Shown here one piece after another: positions 1 through 7,689 of a DNA stretch of 64,000 bases. Position 1 is the first letter of the stretch, and every line of letters begins with the position of its first letter. Location: positions 209,960 to 273,959 of the forward strand of contig NZ_KI912467.1 of assembly GCF_000518645.1 (NCBI RefSeq). Reading direction: 5' to 3'. The stretch is from Curvibacter gracilis ATCC BAA-807. GTDB taxonomy: Bacteria; Pseudomonadota; Gammaproteobacteria; Burkholderiales; Burkholderiaceae_C. Both the position numbers and the translations under genes were made by a program. The notes under the pieces were generated by a model. It saw only the letters and a list, made by a program, of their open reading frames with translations. It was not told where the DNA came from and ran no database searches.

Positions 1-162
1 TACCGCATGCTGGCCGTCAGCACCCCGGGCTTTGCCCGCATCACGGCCGAGATTGCCCGCCTGGGCCTGCCCACCGTGCTGGTGCAGGAGGGCGGCTACC
101 TGGGCGATGACCTGGGGCCCAATCTGGTGAGCGCGCTGCGCGGCTTTGAATCGGTGGCGTGA
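1..162 (+). CDS. Histone deacetylase / acetylpolyamine amidohydrolase family protein (3' end only)
   Basis: The reading frame is open from the first base to a TGA at 160-162, so only the last 53 residues are present. The motif PTVLVQEGGYLGDDLG, followed by a final helix ending in LRGFESVA, matches the C-terminal end of class II HDAC-like deacetylases, where an EGGY segment shapes the active-site rim. The family removes acetyl groups from acetyl-lysine or acetylpolyamines with a Zn2+ or Fe2+ centre; the metal ligands lie outside the window. The stop is one base before the start of the kinase gene, so the two are very probably co-transcribed. The substrate cannot be judged from this fragment. 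Confidence 0.75.
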   Translation, partial: YRMLAVSTPGFARITAEIARLGLPTVLVQEGGYLGDDLGPNLVSALRGFESVA

Positions 163-163
163 C

Positions 164-1276
164 ATGAACACGCTCACAACGCCCTCCACCCTGGAACGGC
201 CGGCGCACGACAGCGCTGCTCTGCTGCCCGGCGCCGCCTTGCTGAGCGCGCCCCCCGCCCCGGTCTCGCTGGACGAGGCCCGGGGGTTGCTGAGCCAGCA
301 CTATGGCCTGCACGGGTTTGAATTGCAGGCCCTCAGCGGCGAGCGCGACGCCAACTTCCTGGTCCGCCCCGCGCAGGGGCCGGCCTGCATGCTGAAGATC
401 TCGCACCCGCAGGAAAGCGCGCTGGTGGCCGATTTCCAGACCCAGGTGCTGCTGCACCTGGCCCGCCAGGCCCCCGAGCTGCCGGTGCAGCGCCTGTTGC
501 CCACCCAGAGCGGCCAGCCCAGCCTCACCCTGCCCTGGCCCGAGGGCGGGCCGCGCGTGGTGCGCCTGTTCAGCTACCTGGAAGGCCTGCCCATGCCGCA
601 GGCCCCGCGCTCCGAGGCGCAACGCCTGAACGTGGCCCGCCTGCTGGCCCGCCTGGACCATGCCCTGGCCGACTTCAGCCACCCCGCCGGCGAGCAGGCC
701 CTGCCCTGGGACATCCAGCGGGCCGACCTGGTGCGCGGCCTGCTGGTGCATGTGAGCGACCCGGCACGCCAGGCCCTGGCCCACCGCGCCCTCGATGGCT
801 TTGTCGAGCGCGTGCTGCCTCGGCTGGGCGCCCTGCCGCGCCAGGCCATCCACAACGACTTCAACCTGTACAACCTGCTGGTCGATGCGCAACACAGCGA
901 TCAGGTCAGCGGCATCCTCGACTTTGGCGACCTGGTGATGGCCCCGCGCGTGAACGAGCTGGCCGTGGCCGCCTCCTACCAACTCGACGAGCGTGGCGAG
1001 GGGGGCGCCGCCGGGGCGCTGGCCGCCATCGCGGGCTTTGCGGCGGCCTACCACGCCGAATGGCCGCTGCAGGCCCTGGAGCTGCAACTGCTGACCGATC
1101 TGGTGCGGGCCCGCCTGGTGATGGTGGTGGCCATCAGCGGCTGGCGGGCCGCGCGCCAGCCCGACAACGCGCCCTATCTGCTGCGCAACAACGCCATCTC
1201 CTGGGCCCGGCTTCAGGCCCTGGACACCCTGCCCCCAGACCAGGCCACAAGCGCCCTGCGCGCGGCCTGCCCATGA
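164..1276 (+). CDS. APH-fold phosphotransferase (hydroxylysine / amino-alcohol kinase-like)
   Basis: A 370-residue protein kinase-like small-molecule kinase. The catalytic loop HNDFNLYN is at about residues 230-237 (catalytic Asp232, Mg-binding Asn237), and DFGD at about 253 is the metal-binding DFG equivalent. No membrane segment is seen. The architecture fits the AGPHD1/homoserine-kinase-II branch of the APH family, whose human member phosphorylates 5-hydroxylysine. ATG 164 starts one base after the upstream stop; an in-frame TTG at 146 would lie inside the deacetylase and is less likely. The stop overlaps the ATG of the next gene, a phospho-lyase-like PLP enzyme, in an ATGA. That supports a two-step route in which an amino alcohol is phosphorylated and then eliminated. 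The exact substrate is inference. Confidence 0.8.
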   Translation: MNTLTTPSTLERPAHDSAALLPGAALLSAPPAPVSLDEARGLLSQHYGLHGFELQALSGERDANFLVRPAQGPACMLKISHPQESALVADFQTQVLLHLARQAPELPVQRLLPTQSGQPSLTLPWPEGGPRVVRLFSYLEGLPMPQAPRSEAQRLNVARLLARLDHALADFSHPAGEQALPWDIQRADLVRGLLVHVSDPARQALAHRALDGFVERVLPRLGALPRQAIHNDFNLYNLLVDAQHSDQVSGILDFGDLVMAPRVNELAVAASYQLDERGEGGAAGALAAIAGFAAAYHAEWPLQALELQLLTDLVRARLVMVVAISGWRAARQPDNAPYLLRNNAISWARLQALDTLPPDQATSALRAACP

Positions 1277-2601
1277 ACCCGGACCGCACCCCCAGAAGCA
1301 CCCCCAGAAGCACCCCCATGAGCACCGCCCCCGACACCGCCACACTGCTCGAACGCCGCGCCCGCCTGCTGGGCCCCGCCTACCGCCTTTTCTACGAAGA
1401 GCCGCTGCACCTGGTGCGCGGCGAGGGCGTGTCGCTGTACGACGCCCAAGGCCGACGCTACCTGGACGCCTACAACAACGTGGCCAGCGTGGGCCACGCC
1501 CACCCCCACGTGGTGCAGGCCCTGGCCCAACAGGCCGCCCAGCTCAACACCCACACCCGCTACCTGCACGAGGGCGTGCTCGACTACGCCGAGCGCCTGC
1601 TGGGCCACCTGCCCCGCGAGCTGGGCCAGGCCATGTTCACCTGCACCGGCAGCGAGGCCAACGACCTGGCGCTGCGCATCGCACGCGCCCACACCGGGGC
1701 GCAGGGCGTGGTCATCACCCGCTGGGCCTACCATGGCGTGACCACGGTGCTGGCCGAGGCCTCGCCCTCGCTGGGCGCGGGCATGAAGCTGGGCGCTGCG
1801 GTGCGCACCGTGGCCGCGCCCGACAGCTACCGCGAGACCGCCGCCGAGCTGGGCCCGCGCCTGGCCCGCGATGTGCGCGCCGCCATCGCCGATTTGCAGG
1901 CCCAGGGCCTGCAGCCCTCGGCCCTGCTGGTGGACACGGTGTTCTCCAGCGACGGCCTGTGCACCGACCCGGCGGGCTTTCTGCAGCCGGCCGTGCAAGC
2001 CATGCGCGAAGCCGGCGGCCTGTTCATCGCTGACGAAGTGCAGCCCGGCTTCGGCCGCACCGGTGAGGCCTTCTGGGGCTTCGAGCGCCACGGCCTGGTG
2101 CCCGACATCGTGACCCTGGGCAAGCCCATGGGCAACGGCCACCCTGTCGCCGGCCTGGCGGTGCGGCCCGAGGTGCTGGCCGCCTTCGGGCGCGAGTGCC
2201 GCTACTTCAACACCTTTGGCGGCAACCCGGTGTCGATGGCGGTGGCCAGCGCCGTGCTCGACGTGATCGAGCAGGAGTCGCTGCAGGCCAACGCCCTGGC
2301 CGTGGGCCAGTACCTGCGCGAGGGCCTGCGCTCACTGGGTGCCCGCCACGAGGCGGTGGGCGATGTGCGGGGGGCCGGCCTGTTCGTGAGCGTGGAGCTG
2401 GTGAATGACCGCGCCAGCCGGCAGGCCGATGGGCCGCTGGCCGCCCGGGTGGTGAACGGCATGCGCCGCGCCGGGGTGCTGCTCAGTGCCTCGGGCCCGC
2501 AGGCCAACTGCCTGAAGATCCGCCCACCCCTGGTGTTTTCGCGGGCCAACGCCGACGAACTGGTCGAGCGGCTGGACGCGGTGCTGAGCGCTGCCGCATG
2601 A
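1273..2601 (+). CDS. Class III PLP-dependent enzyme, ethanolamine-phosphate / phosphohydroxylysine phospho-lyase-like
   Basis: A 442-residue fold-type I PLP enzyme. The cofactor-binding Asp is in FIADEVQPGFGRTG (about Asp254) and the Schiff-base Lys is in LGKPMGNGHPVAG (about Lys284). GTGSEAND-type binding is present as CTGSEAND. The combination GKPMGNGHPVA plus YFNTFGGNPV is what I recall from mammalian AGXT2L1/AGXT2L2, which are phospho-lyases rather than transaminases. The expected products are inorganic phosphate, ammonia and an aldehyde or semialdehyde. ATG 1273 overlaps the kinase stop. An alternative ATG at 1318 follows a short duplicated 12-bp unit (1288-1311) that encodes TPRS repeats. 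A true omega-aminotransferase cannot be excluded from sequence alone. Confidence 0.78.
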   Translation: MNPDRTPRSTPRSTPMSTAPDTATLLERRARLLGPAYRLFYEEPLHLVRGEGVSLYDAQGRRYLDAYNNVASVGHAHPHVVQALAQQAAQLNTHTRYLHEGVLDYAERLLGHLPRELGQAMFTCTGSEANDLALRIARAHTGAQGVVITRWAYHGVTTVLAEASPSLGAGMKLGAAVRTVAAPDSYRETAAELGPRLARDVRAAIADLQAQGLQPSALLVDTVFSSDGLCTDPAGFLQPAVQAMREAGGLFIADEVQPGFGRTGEAFWGFERHGLVPDIVTLGKPMGNGHPVAGLAVRPEVLAAFGRECRYFNTFGGNPVSMAVASAVLDVIEQESLQANALAVGQYLREGLRSLGARHEAVGDVRGAGLFVSVELVNDRASRQADGPLAARVVNGMRRAGVLLSASGPQANCLKIRPPLVFSRANADELVERLDAVLSAAA

Positions 2602-2624
2602 ACAGCGCCGTGCCCGGCCAGGGC

Positions 2625-4028
2625 TCAGGCCGATACCGGATCGACCGGCATGGCCGGCACGCCGCCGGCCTCGATGGCCTCGCCGGCAGCCAGGCACAGG
2701 TCTTCGCGGAAGCGGGCCGCCGTGAGCTGCACGCCCACCGGGGTGCGGCCCACCAGGCCGGTGGTCACTGTGAGGCCGGGCAGGCCCATCAGGGGCAGAC
2801 CGATCTGGGTCATCTGGGCCTCCCAGACCCGGGCGTAGGCGGCCTCGCCCTGCAGGTCCAGGTCGTTTTCAAAGGGCAGTTCGGCACTGATGGGCAGCAG
2901 CAGCACCGGGTAACGCTCGAAGAACAGGTGCCACTCGCGCACCAGGGTGGCGCGGCGGGTGAGCGTGGCCGGCAGGCTGTTGGCGTCCAGGCGCTCGGCC
3001 AGCGCACGCTGGCCTGCCAGTGCGGCCAGTGCCCCGGGGTCGCCCTCGCGCTGGGCAGCCGCCCATTGCGCGGAGTAGCCGTCGCCGATCCAGAGGCGCT
3101 TTTGCAGCTCCACGGCCTCGCGCAGGGGCGGCAGCTGATCGACCTCCTCCACCTGCCAGCCCGCATCACGCAGGCGGCGCGCCGCGTCAAGCAAGGCAGC
3201 CACGCCCTCGGGGCAGGTGGCCATGCCGTCGGGGCGCAGGCACAGGGCCACCCGCTTCGGCACCTCGGGGCCTTGCAGCGGCGCCGGCACCCACCAGGGG
3301 TCGCGCGCGTCGGCAGCCGACATCACCTGCAGGGCCAGGCGCAGGTCGGCCACGCTGCGGGCCAGCGGGCCCGAAGCCGCCATCAGCTGCGGGCCGATGC
3401 CCCGCTCGGGCGAGCTGGCGTTGTAGGCCGGAATGCGCCCCAGCGAGGGCCGCAGCCCGTGCACGCCACAGGCATAGGCCGGGTAGCGCACCGAGCCGGC
3501 GATGTCGGTGCCATGGGCCAGGGCGCCGATGCCGGCCGCCACGGCCGCCCCGGCGCCGCCCGAGGAGCCCCCGGGGGTGAGGCGGGGGTCGCGCGGGTTG
3601 AGGGTGCGGCCATGCAGCAGGTTGCTGGTGAACCAGCGGTAGCTGAAGGCCGGCGTGTTGGTGCGCCCCAGCAGCACCGCACCGCCCCGCACCAGGTTGT
3701 CGACCACCGGGCTGTTGTGTTGCGCCACGCAGTCTTGCTGGGCGCGCAGGCCGTTGGTGGTGGCAAAGCCTTGCTGATCGACATTGACCTTGGTGGTCAC
3801 CGGCACGCCGGCCAGCGGGCCCAGGGCCTCGCCACGGGCCAGCGCCGCATCCACGCCCGCCGCCTGGGCCAGCACCTGCTCGGGCCGGTGCTCGACCACC
3901 GCGTTGAGGGCCGGGTTGACCGCCTCCAGCCGCGCCAGCGCGGCCTGGGCCACCTCGGTGGCACTGACGCGCCGGGTTCGGATCAGGGCGGCCAGTTCGG
4001 TGGCCGAAAGACGCCAGAGTTCGTTCAT
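2625..4028 (-). CDS. Amidase signature family hydrolase
   Basis: A 467-residue amidase-signature enzyme. The Ser-cisSer-Lys triad is visible as Lys80 (PVTTKVN), Ser155 in TPGGSSGG and nucleophile Ser179 in GTDIAGSVRYPA; the 24-residue Ser-Ser spacing matches the family. These enzymes hydrolyse amide bonds by an acyl-enzyme mechanism. There is no signal peptide, so it is probably cytoplasmic. It is not a convincing GatA because the GatB/GatC neighbours are absent and the sequence is short. The gene is transcribed towards the PLP enzyme and divergently from the M20 deacylase, with start codons about 120 bp apart. Start ATG 4028 is preferred; ATG 4058 would add ten residues. The substrate is unknown; an N-acyl compound feeding the neighbouring pathway is a guess. 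Confidence 0.85.
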   Translation of the reverse strand: MNELWRLSATELAALIRTRRVSATEVAQAALARLEAVNPALNAVVEHRPEQVLAQAAGVDAALARGEALGPLAGVPVTTKVNVDQQGFATTNGLRAQQDCVAQHNSPVVDNLVRGGAVLLGRTNTPAFSYRWFTSNLLHGRTLNPRDPRLTPGGSSGGAGAAVAAGIGALAHGTDIAGSVRYPAYACGVHGLRPSLGRIPAYNASSPERGIGPQLMAASGPLARSVADLRLALQVMSAADARDPWWVPAPLQGPEVPKRVALCLRPDGMATCPEGVAALLDAARRLRDAGWQVEEVDQLPPLREAVELQKRLWIGDGYSAQWAAAQREGDPGALAALAGQRALAERLDANSLPATLTRRATLVREWHLFFERYPVLLLPISAELPFENDLDLQGEAAYARVWEAQMTQIGLPLMGLPGLTVTTGLVGRTPVGVQLTAARFREDLCLAAGEAIEAGGVPAMPVDPVSA

Positions 4029-4150
4029 GTCAGACAGGTCCTGCACGGGGTTGAACATGCGCCGCAGCATACCCCCCTGGCCCCTGGCCAGCCCAGCGTT
4101 GCCTCGCCTGCATTCATCCGTTTCCCCCTTCATCAGCCCAAGGAATGACC

Positions 4151-5452
4151 ATGCACCCCACCCCCGACGCAGCCCGCTTGCAACAGGCCGTGGCCCAGCT
4201 GGATGCCGAGATGATCGACACCCTGAGTGCCTTCGTGGCCGCGCGCAGCCCCTCGGGGGCTGAGCAGCCGGCAGCCGATTTTCTGGAGGCCCGGTTGCAA
4301 GCGCTGGGCCTGGACTGCGAACGCATCGTGCTCGACAGCGATCGCATCCGCAGCTCACCGATGTTCTCCTGCCCCTGCGACCCCGACGGTGGGCGGCACA
4401 ACCTGCTGGCCCGCCACCTGCCCAAAGAGGGGGGCGGACGCTCGGTGCTGTTCAACGGGCACCTCGACGTGGTGCCCACCGGGCCCGAACAGCTCTGGAG
4501 CGCCCCCCCCTTCGAGCCCCATGTGAAGGACGACTGGCTGTTCGGCCGGGGCGCGGGCGACATGAAGGGCGGGATCGTGTGCGCCCTGATGGCGTTCAAG
4601 GCCTTGCGCCGGCTCGGCCTGCAGCCGGCCGGGGTGGTGGGCTTCAATGCGGTGCTGGACGAAGAAAACACCGGCAACGGCACCCTCGCCACGGTGCATG
4701 CCCTGCAGAACACCCTGGCCCGGGCCCGCCTGAGCGACTTCGACGCGGTGATCATCCCCGAGCCTTTTGCCGAAACCCTGATGGCGGCCCAGGTCGGTGT
4801 GAGCTGGCTGTTCGTCACCCTGACGGGCCGCCCCGCCCATGTGGCCTACATGGGCCAGGGCCTGAACCCGATCGAGGCGGCCCACGAACTGATGGCCGAC
4901 CTGAAGCTGCTGGAAGCCGAGTGGAACGCACCCGAGAACCGCCACCCGGCCTTCCGCGACGTGGCCCACCCGATCAACTTCAACCTCGGGCGCATCGAGG
5001 GGGGTGAATGGAACTCTTCCGTGCCCTGCACCTGCACCCTGGGCCTGCGCTGCAGCTACTACCCGGGCACCGAGCCGGATGCCGCGGTGGCCCAGATCAG
5101 CCAGCGCCTGCGCGCCAAGGCCCAGGCGCTGAACCCGGCCCTGCAGGTCGAGATCAGCACCCGGGGCCACCGCTCGCCAGGCTGCGTGTACGACCTGGAG
5201 CACCCGGCCCTGCAGGCCCTGGCCCAGGCCCACCGGGCGGTGAATGGCCGCGACGCCGAGCGCCTGGCCTGCACGGCCACCACCGACGGACGCCACTTCA
5301 GCCTGATGACCGACATCCCGGTCACCAACTACGGCCCGCTGGCGCGCGACATCCATGGCATCGACGAGGCCGTTTCACTGGCCAGCATGCGCCGGGTCAC
5401 CCTGACATTGGCCCATTACCTGGTGAACTGGTGCGGGGTGGAACCGATATAA
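4151..5452 (+). CDS. M20 family metallo-deacylase (ArgE/DapE-like)
   Basis: A 433-residue di-zinc hydrolase of the acetylornithine deacetylase / succinyl-diaminopimelate desuccinylase group. The metal and catalytic residues are in place: His104 and Asp106 in NGHLDVVPTG, bridging Asp137 in GRGAGDMKGG, the general-base/metal Glu pair in LDEENTGNG (about 171/172), Glu205 in IIPEPF, and a C-terminal His in ARDIHGIDEA. ATG 4151 lies six bases after AAGGA; an ATG at 4145 abuts that ribosome site and is less likely. ArgE- or DapE-like genes outside arg or dap operons often deacylate amino-acid derivatives. Together with the amidase and the HDAC-like gene nearby it suggests use of N-acylated amines. 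The exact substrate cannot be assigned. Confidence 0.85.
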   Translation: MHPTPDAARLQQAVAQLDAEMIDTLSAFVAARSPSGAEQPAADFLEARLQALGLDCERIVLDSDRIRSSPMFSCPCDPDGGRHNLLARHLPKEGGGRSVLFNGHLDVVPTGPEQLWSAPPFEPHVKDDWLFGRGAGDMKGGIVCALMAFKALRRLGLQPAGVVGFNAVLDEENTGNGTLATVHALQNTLARARLSDFDAVIIPEPFAETLMAAQVGVSWLFVTLTGRPAHVAYMGQGLNPIEAAHELMADLKLLEAEWNAPENRHPAFRDVAHPINFNLGRIEGGEWNSSVPCTCTLGLRCSYYPGTEPDAAVAQISQRLRAKAQALNPALQVEISTRGHRSPGCVYDLEHPALQALAQAHRAVNGRDAERLACTATTDGRHFSLMTDIPVTNYGPLARDIHGIDEAVSLASMRRVTLTLAHYLVNWCGVEPI

Positions 5453-5475
5453 ATCGGGCTGGGGGCAGAAATGCC

Positions 5476-5505
5476 TTGAGCCGCCTGTCAGAAAAATGGG
5501 ATAAT
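5476..5505 (+). promoter_or_regulatory. Candidate sigma-70 promoter of rpmE2
   Basis: TTGAGC at 5476-5481 and GATAAT at 5500-5505, separated by 18 bp, lie between the M20 gene and rpmE2. Initiation near 5512 would give a leader of about 65 nt. It is a reasonable but unproven promoter. No Zur-type palindrome was recognised nearby. Confidence 0.5.
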
Positions 5506-5578
5506 CGAGGGCTTTTGGCGAAAAGTGCTGTGCAGTGGTTTGTGCAGTGGCTCTCGCAACTTCCTAAAAGGTAAGACC

Positions 5579-5845
5579 ATGGCCAAAGAAGGCATTCACC
5601 CGAACTACCGCGAAGTCCTGTTTGTGGACCTCTCCAACGGTTTCAAGTTTGTGACCCGTTCCTGCGTGAACACCAAGGAAATGGGCAAGACCGAAGACGG
5701 TCGCGAACTGCCCCTGTTCAAGCTGGACACCTCCAGCGAATCCCACCCCTTCTACACCGGCACCCAAAAGTCGGTGGACAACATGGGTGGTCGCGTCGAA
5801 CGCTTCCGCAACCGTTTCGGCAAGCTGGCCACCGCCAGCAAGTAA
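5579..5845 (+). CDS. rpmE2: 50S ribosomal protein L31 type B
   Basis: An 88-residue protein beginning [18 protein letters not shown] and containing the HPFYTGTQK segment typical of type B L31, a large-subunit protein at the intersubunit bridge. Only one cysteine is present (in RSCVNTKEM), so the zinc-binding CxxC pairs of type A L31 are absent. This is the zinc-independent (C-minus) paralogue. ATG 5579 follows an AAAAGG ribosome site. The gene is a single transcription unit, with a promoter candidate upstream and a strong terminator just after it. In other bacteria this paralogue is often raised under zinc limitation by Zur; no Zur site was identified here. Confidence 0.95.
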   Translation: MAKEGIHPNYREVLFVDLSNGFKFVTRSCVNTKEMGKTEDGRELPLFKLDTSSESHPFYTGTQKSVDNMGGRVERFRNRFGKLATASK

Positions 5846-5882
5846 GTCATTGGCGGCGACTCTCGCCGCTTCGACTTCTGCT

Positions 5883-5918
5883 AAAAAGGCAGCCCGGTCC
5901 CCGAGCTGCCTTTTTTCT
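5883..5918 (+). terminator. Rho-independent terminator of rpmE2
   Basis: AAAAAGGCAGC at 5883-5893 pairs with GCTGCCTTTTT at 5905-5915, followed by more T residues. The A/T flanks are symmetrical, so it may work in both directions. Confidence 0.85.
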
Positions 5919-5983
5919 TGCCCGCTGCGTTTTTGCCTGCGCACCGGACGGCCCGGTGGCCCTGCCTCACCCAGACCCGCACC

Positions 5984-7687
5984 TTGAACTCGACCTCACC
6001 CGCCATCGTTGCCCAAAACGCTGTCCGCCGCCTGCCCCGCTGGGCCCTGATCGGCCTGTGTGCCGCCTATGTGCTGGCCGGTTTCTGGGGCCGCGCGCCC
6101 TGGAAGGGGGCCGACATCGCCGAACTGGGCTACATGCTGGAAATGGCCGCCGGCCACACCCGTTGGATGCAACCCACCCTGGCCGGGCTGGCGCCCGAGA
6201 ACGATGGCCTGCTGGCCTACTGGATCGGGGCCTGGATGCTGCAACTGGCGCCAAGCAACTGGGCTCCCGAGCTGGTGACCCGATTGCCTTTCATGGCCAT
6301 GCTGGCCCTGACCCTGGTGGCCACCTGGTACGGGGTGTACTACCTGGCCCGCAGCCCGCGGGCCCAACCCGTGGCCTTTGCCTTCGGCGGCGAGGCCCGA
6401 CCCAATGATTACGCCCGCGCCCTGGCCGATGGCGGCCTGCTGGCGCTGATGGCCTGCCTGGGCCTGGCCCGGCCCAGCCACGAAGTCACCTCTTACCTGG
6501 TCCAGCTCACCTGCACCACGCTCACCTTCTATGCGGTGGCCGCCAGCCCCTACCGGCGCTGGACCCCCCTGGCCGCGCTGGTGCTGGGCCTGGGCGGCCT
6601 GGCCCTGAGCGGCGCGCCCACGGTGGCGCTGGTGCTGGGCGCGGCCAGCGCCGTGCTGACCCGGCTGCTGAGCGACGCCGACGCCGAAGGCCGACAACGC
6701 CTGGGCTGGCCCCGCGAGGCCTCGCTGGCCGCCGCGGGCGTGACAGCCGCGGTGGGCGCGCTGGTCTACCAGCTCGATCTGGCGCACTGGCGCCTGGTGT
6801 GGCCCAGCTTTGGCGAGACGCGCAGCCTGGCCCGCCTGCTGCTGTGGTTTGCCTGGCCGGCCTGGCCGCTGGCACTGTGGTCGCTGTGGCGCTGGCGCCA
6901 TCATCTGCGCAACGGGCGGTGGCCGCTGCACCTGGGGCTGCCCATCTGCTTCGTGGCCGTGTCGGTGGCGATCACCTTCACCACGCAGCCGGCCGACCGT
7001 GCGCTGTTGCTGGGCCTGCCCGCACTGGCCACCCTGGCCGCCTTCGCCCTGCCCACCCTGAGCCGCAGCATGGGGGCGCTGATCGACTGGTTCACGCTGC
7101 TGTTCTTCACCAGCGCTGCGCTGGTGATCTGGGTGGTGTGGCTGGCCATGCAGACCGGCTTTCCGGCCCAACCGGCCGCCAACGTGGCGCGCCTGGCCCC
7201 GGGCTTCCGGCCAGAGCTGTCGTGGCTCCCCCTGCTGTGCGCGGTGGCCGCCACCGGCGCCTGGATGTGGCTGGTGAAGTGGCGCGCCGGCCGGCACCGC
7301 GCAGCGATCTGGAAAAGCCTGGTGCTGCCCGCCGGCGGTGCCGCCCTGGGCTGGATTCTGCTGATGACGCTTTGGCTGCCGCTGCTCGACTACGCGCTGA
7401 GCTATGCCAGCATGGTGCAGTCGGCCCGGGCCCTGATGGGCACGGCCACCTGCGCCGAGGTCTATGGCCTGAGCCCCGACCAGACGGCGGCCTTCCAGGT
7501 GCACGGCGACCTGCGCCTGGTGCCCACCGGCTCGGCCACCCGCTGTGACTGGCTGCTGGTGGACCGCAACCAGCTGGTAGGCTGGCTGGAGACCCACGAC
7601 GGACCGAACTGGATCTACGAGACCAATGTGTGGCGCCAGGGTGAGCAGCGCGAATCGGTGTTGGTCTACCGCCGCGCCGGGAGCTGA
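5984..7687 (+). CDS. ArnT-like polytopic membrane glycosyltransferase (GT-C fold), putative
   Basis: About 567 residues with roughly eleven to twelve hydrophobic segments and a short C-terminal soluble part. The first periplasmic loop (WKGADIAELGYMLEM, then LAPENDGLLAYWIGA) resembles the acidic-residue and PL-YW pattern of ArnT/PMT-type GT-C transferases, which move sugars from polyprenyl phosphates to lipid A or proteins. The match is partial: the usual P-L-YW is D-G-LL-YW here. A TTG at 5984 is taken as start; upstream in-frame codons would run into the rpmE2 terminator. The stop is two bases before the MATE gene, so the two are probably translated together. It has no arn, pmr or other lipid A modification neighbours, and the acceptor is unknown. 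Confidence 0.6.
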   Translation: MNSTSPAIVAQNAVRRLPRWALIGLCAAYVLAGFWGRAPWKGADIAELGYMLEMAAGHTRWMQPTLAGLAPENDGLLAYWIGAWMLQLAPSNWAPELVTRLPFMAMLALTLVATWYGVYYLARSPRAQPVAFAFGGEARPNDYARALADGGLLALMACLGLARPSHEVTSYLVQLTCTTLTFYAVAASPYRRWTPLAALVLGLGGLALSGAPTVALVLGAASAVLTRLLSDADAEGRQRLGWPREASLAAAGVTAAVGALVYQLDLAHWRLVWPSFGETRSLARLLLWFAWPAWPLALWSLWRWRHHLRNGRWPLHLGLPICFVAVSVAITFTTQPADRALLLGLPALATLAAFALPTLSRSMGALIDWFTLLFFTSAALVIWVVWLAMQTGFPAQPAANVARLAPGFRPELSWLPLLCAVAATGAWMWLVKWRAGRHRAAIWKSLVLPAGGAALGWILLMTLWLPLLDYALSYASMVQSARALMGTATCAEVYGLSPDQTAAFQVHGDLRLVPTGSATRCDWLLVDRNQLVGWLETHDGPNWIYETNVWRQGEQRESVLVYRRAGS

Positions 7688-7689
7688 AC

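Noticed and set aside
1288-1318. Tandem 12-bp repeat near the start of the PLP enzyme as a regulatory or phase-variation element
   Set aside because: There are only two full units of 12 bp, so length changes would stay in frame and simply add TPRS residues.
2598-4148. A 516-codon plus-strand open frame opposite the amidase gene
   Set aside because: The amidase triad on the minus strand is complete with correct spacing; the opposite frame is compositional.
5453-5578. A Zur site controlling the zinc-independent L31
   Set aside because: Expected from other bacteria, but no AT-rich Zur-like palindrome was recognisable between the M20 gene and rpmE2.
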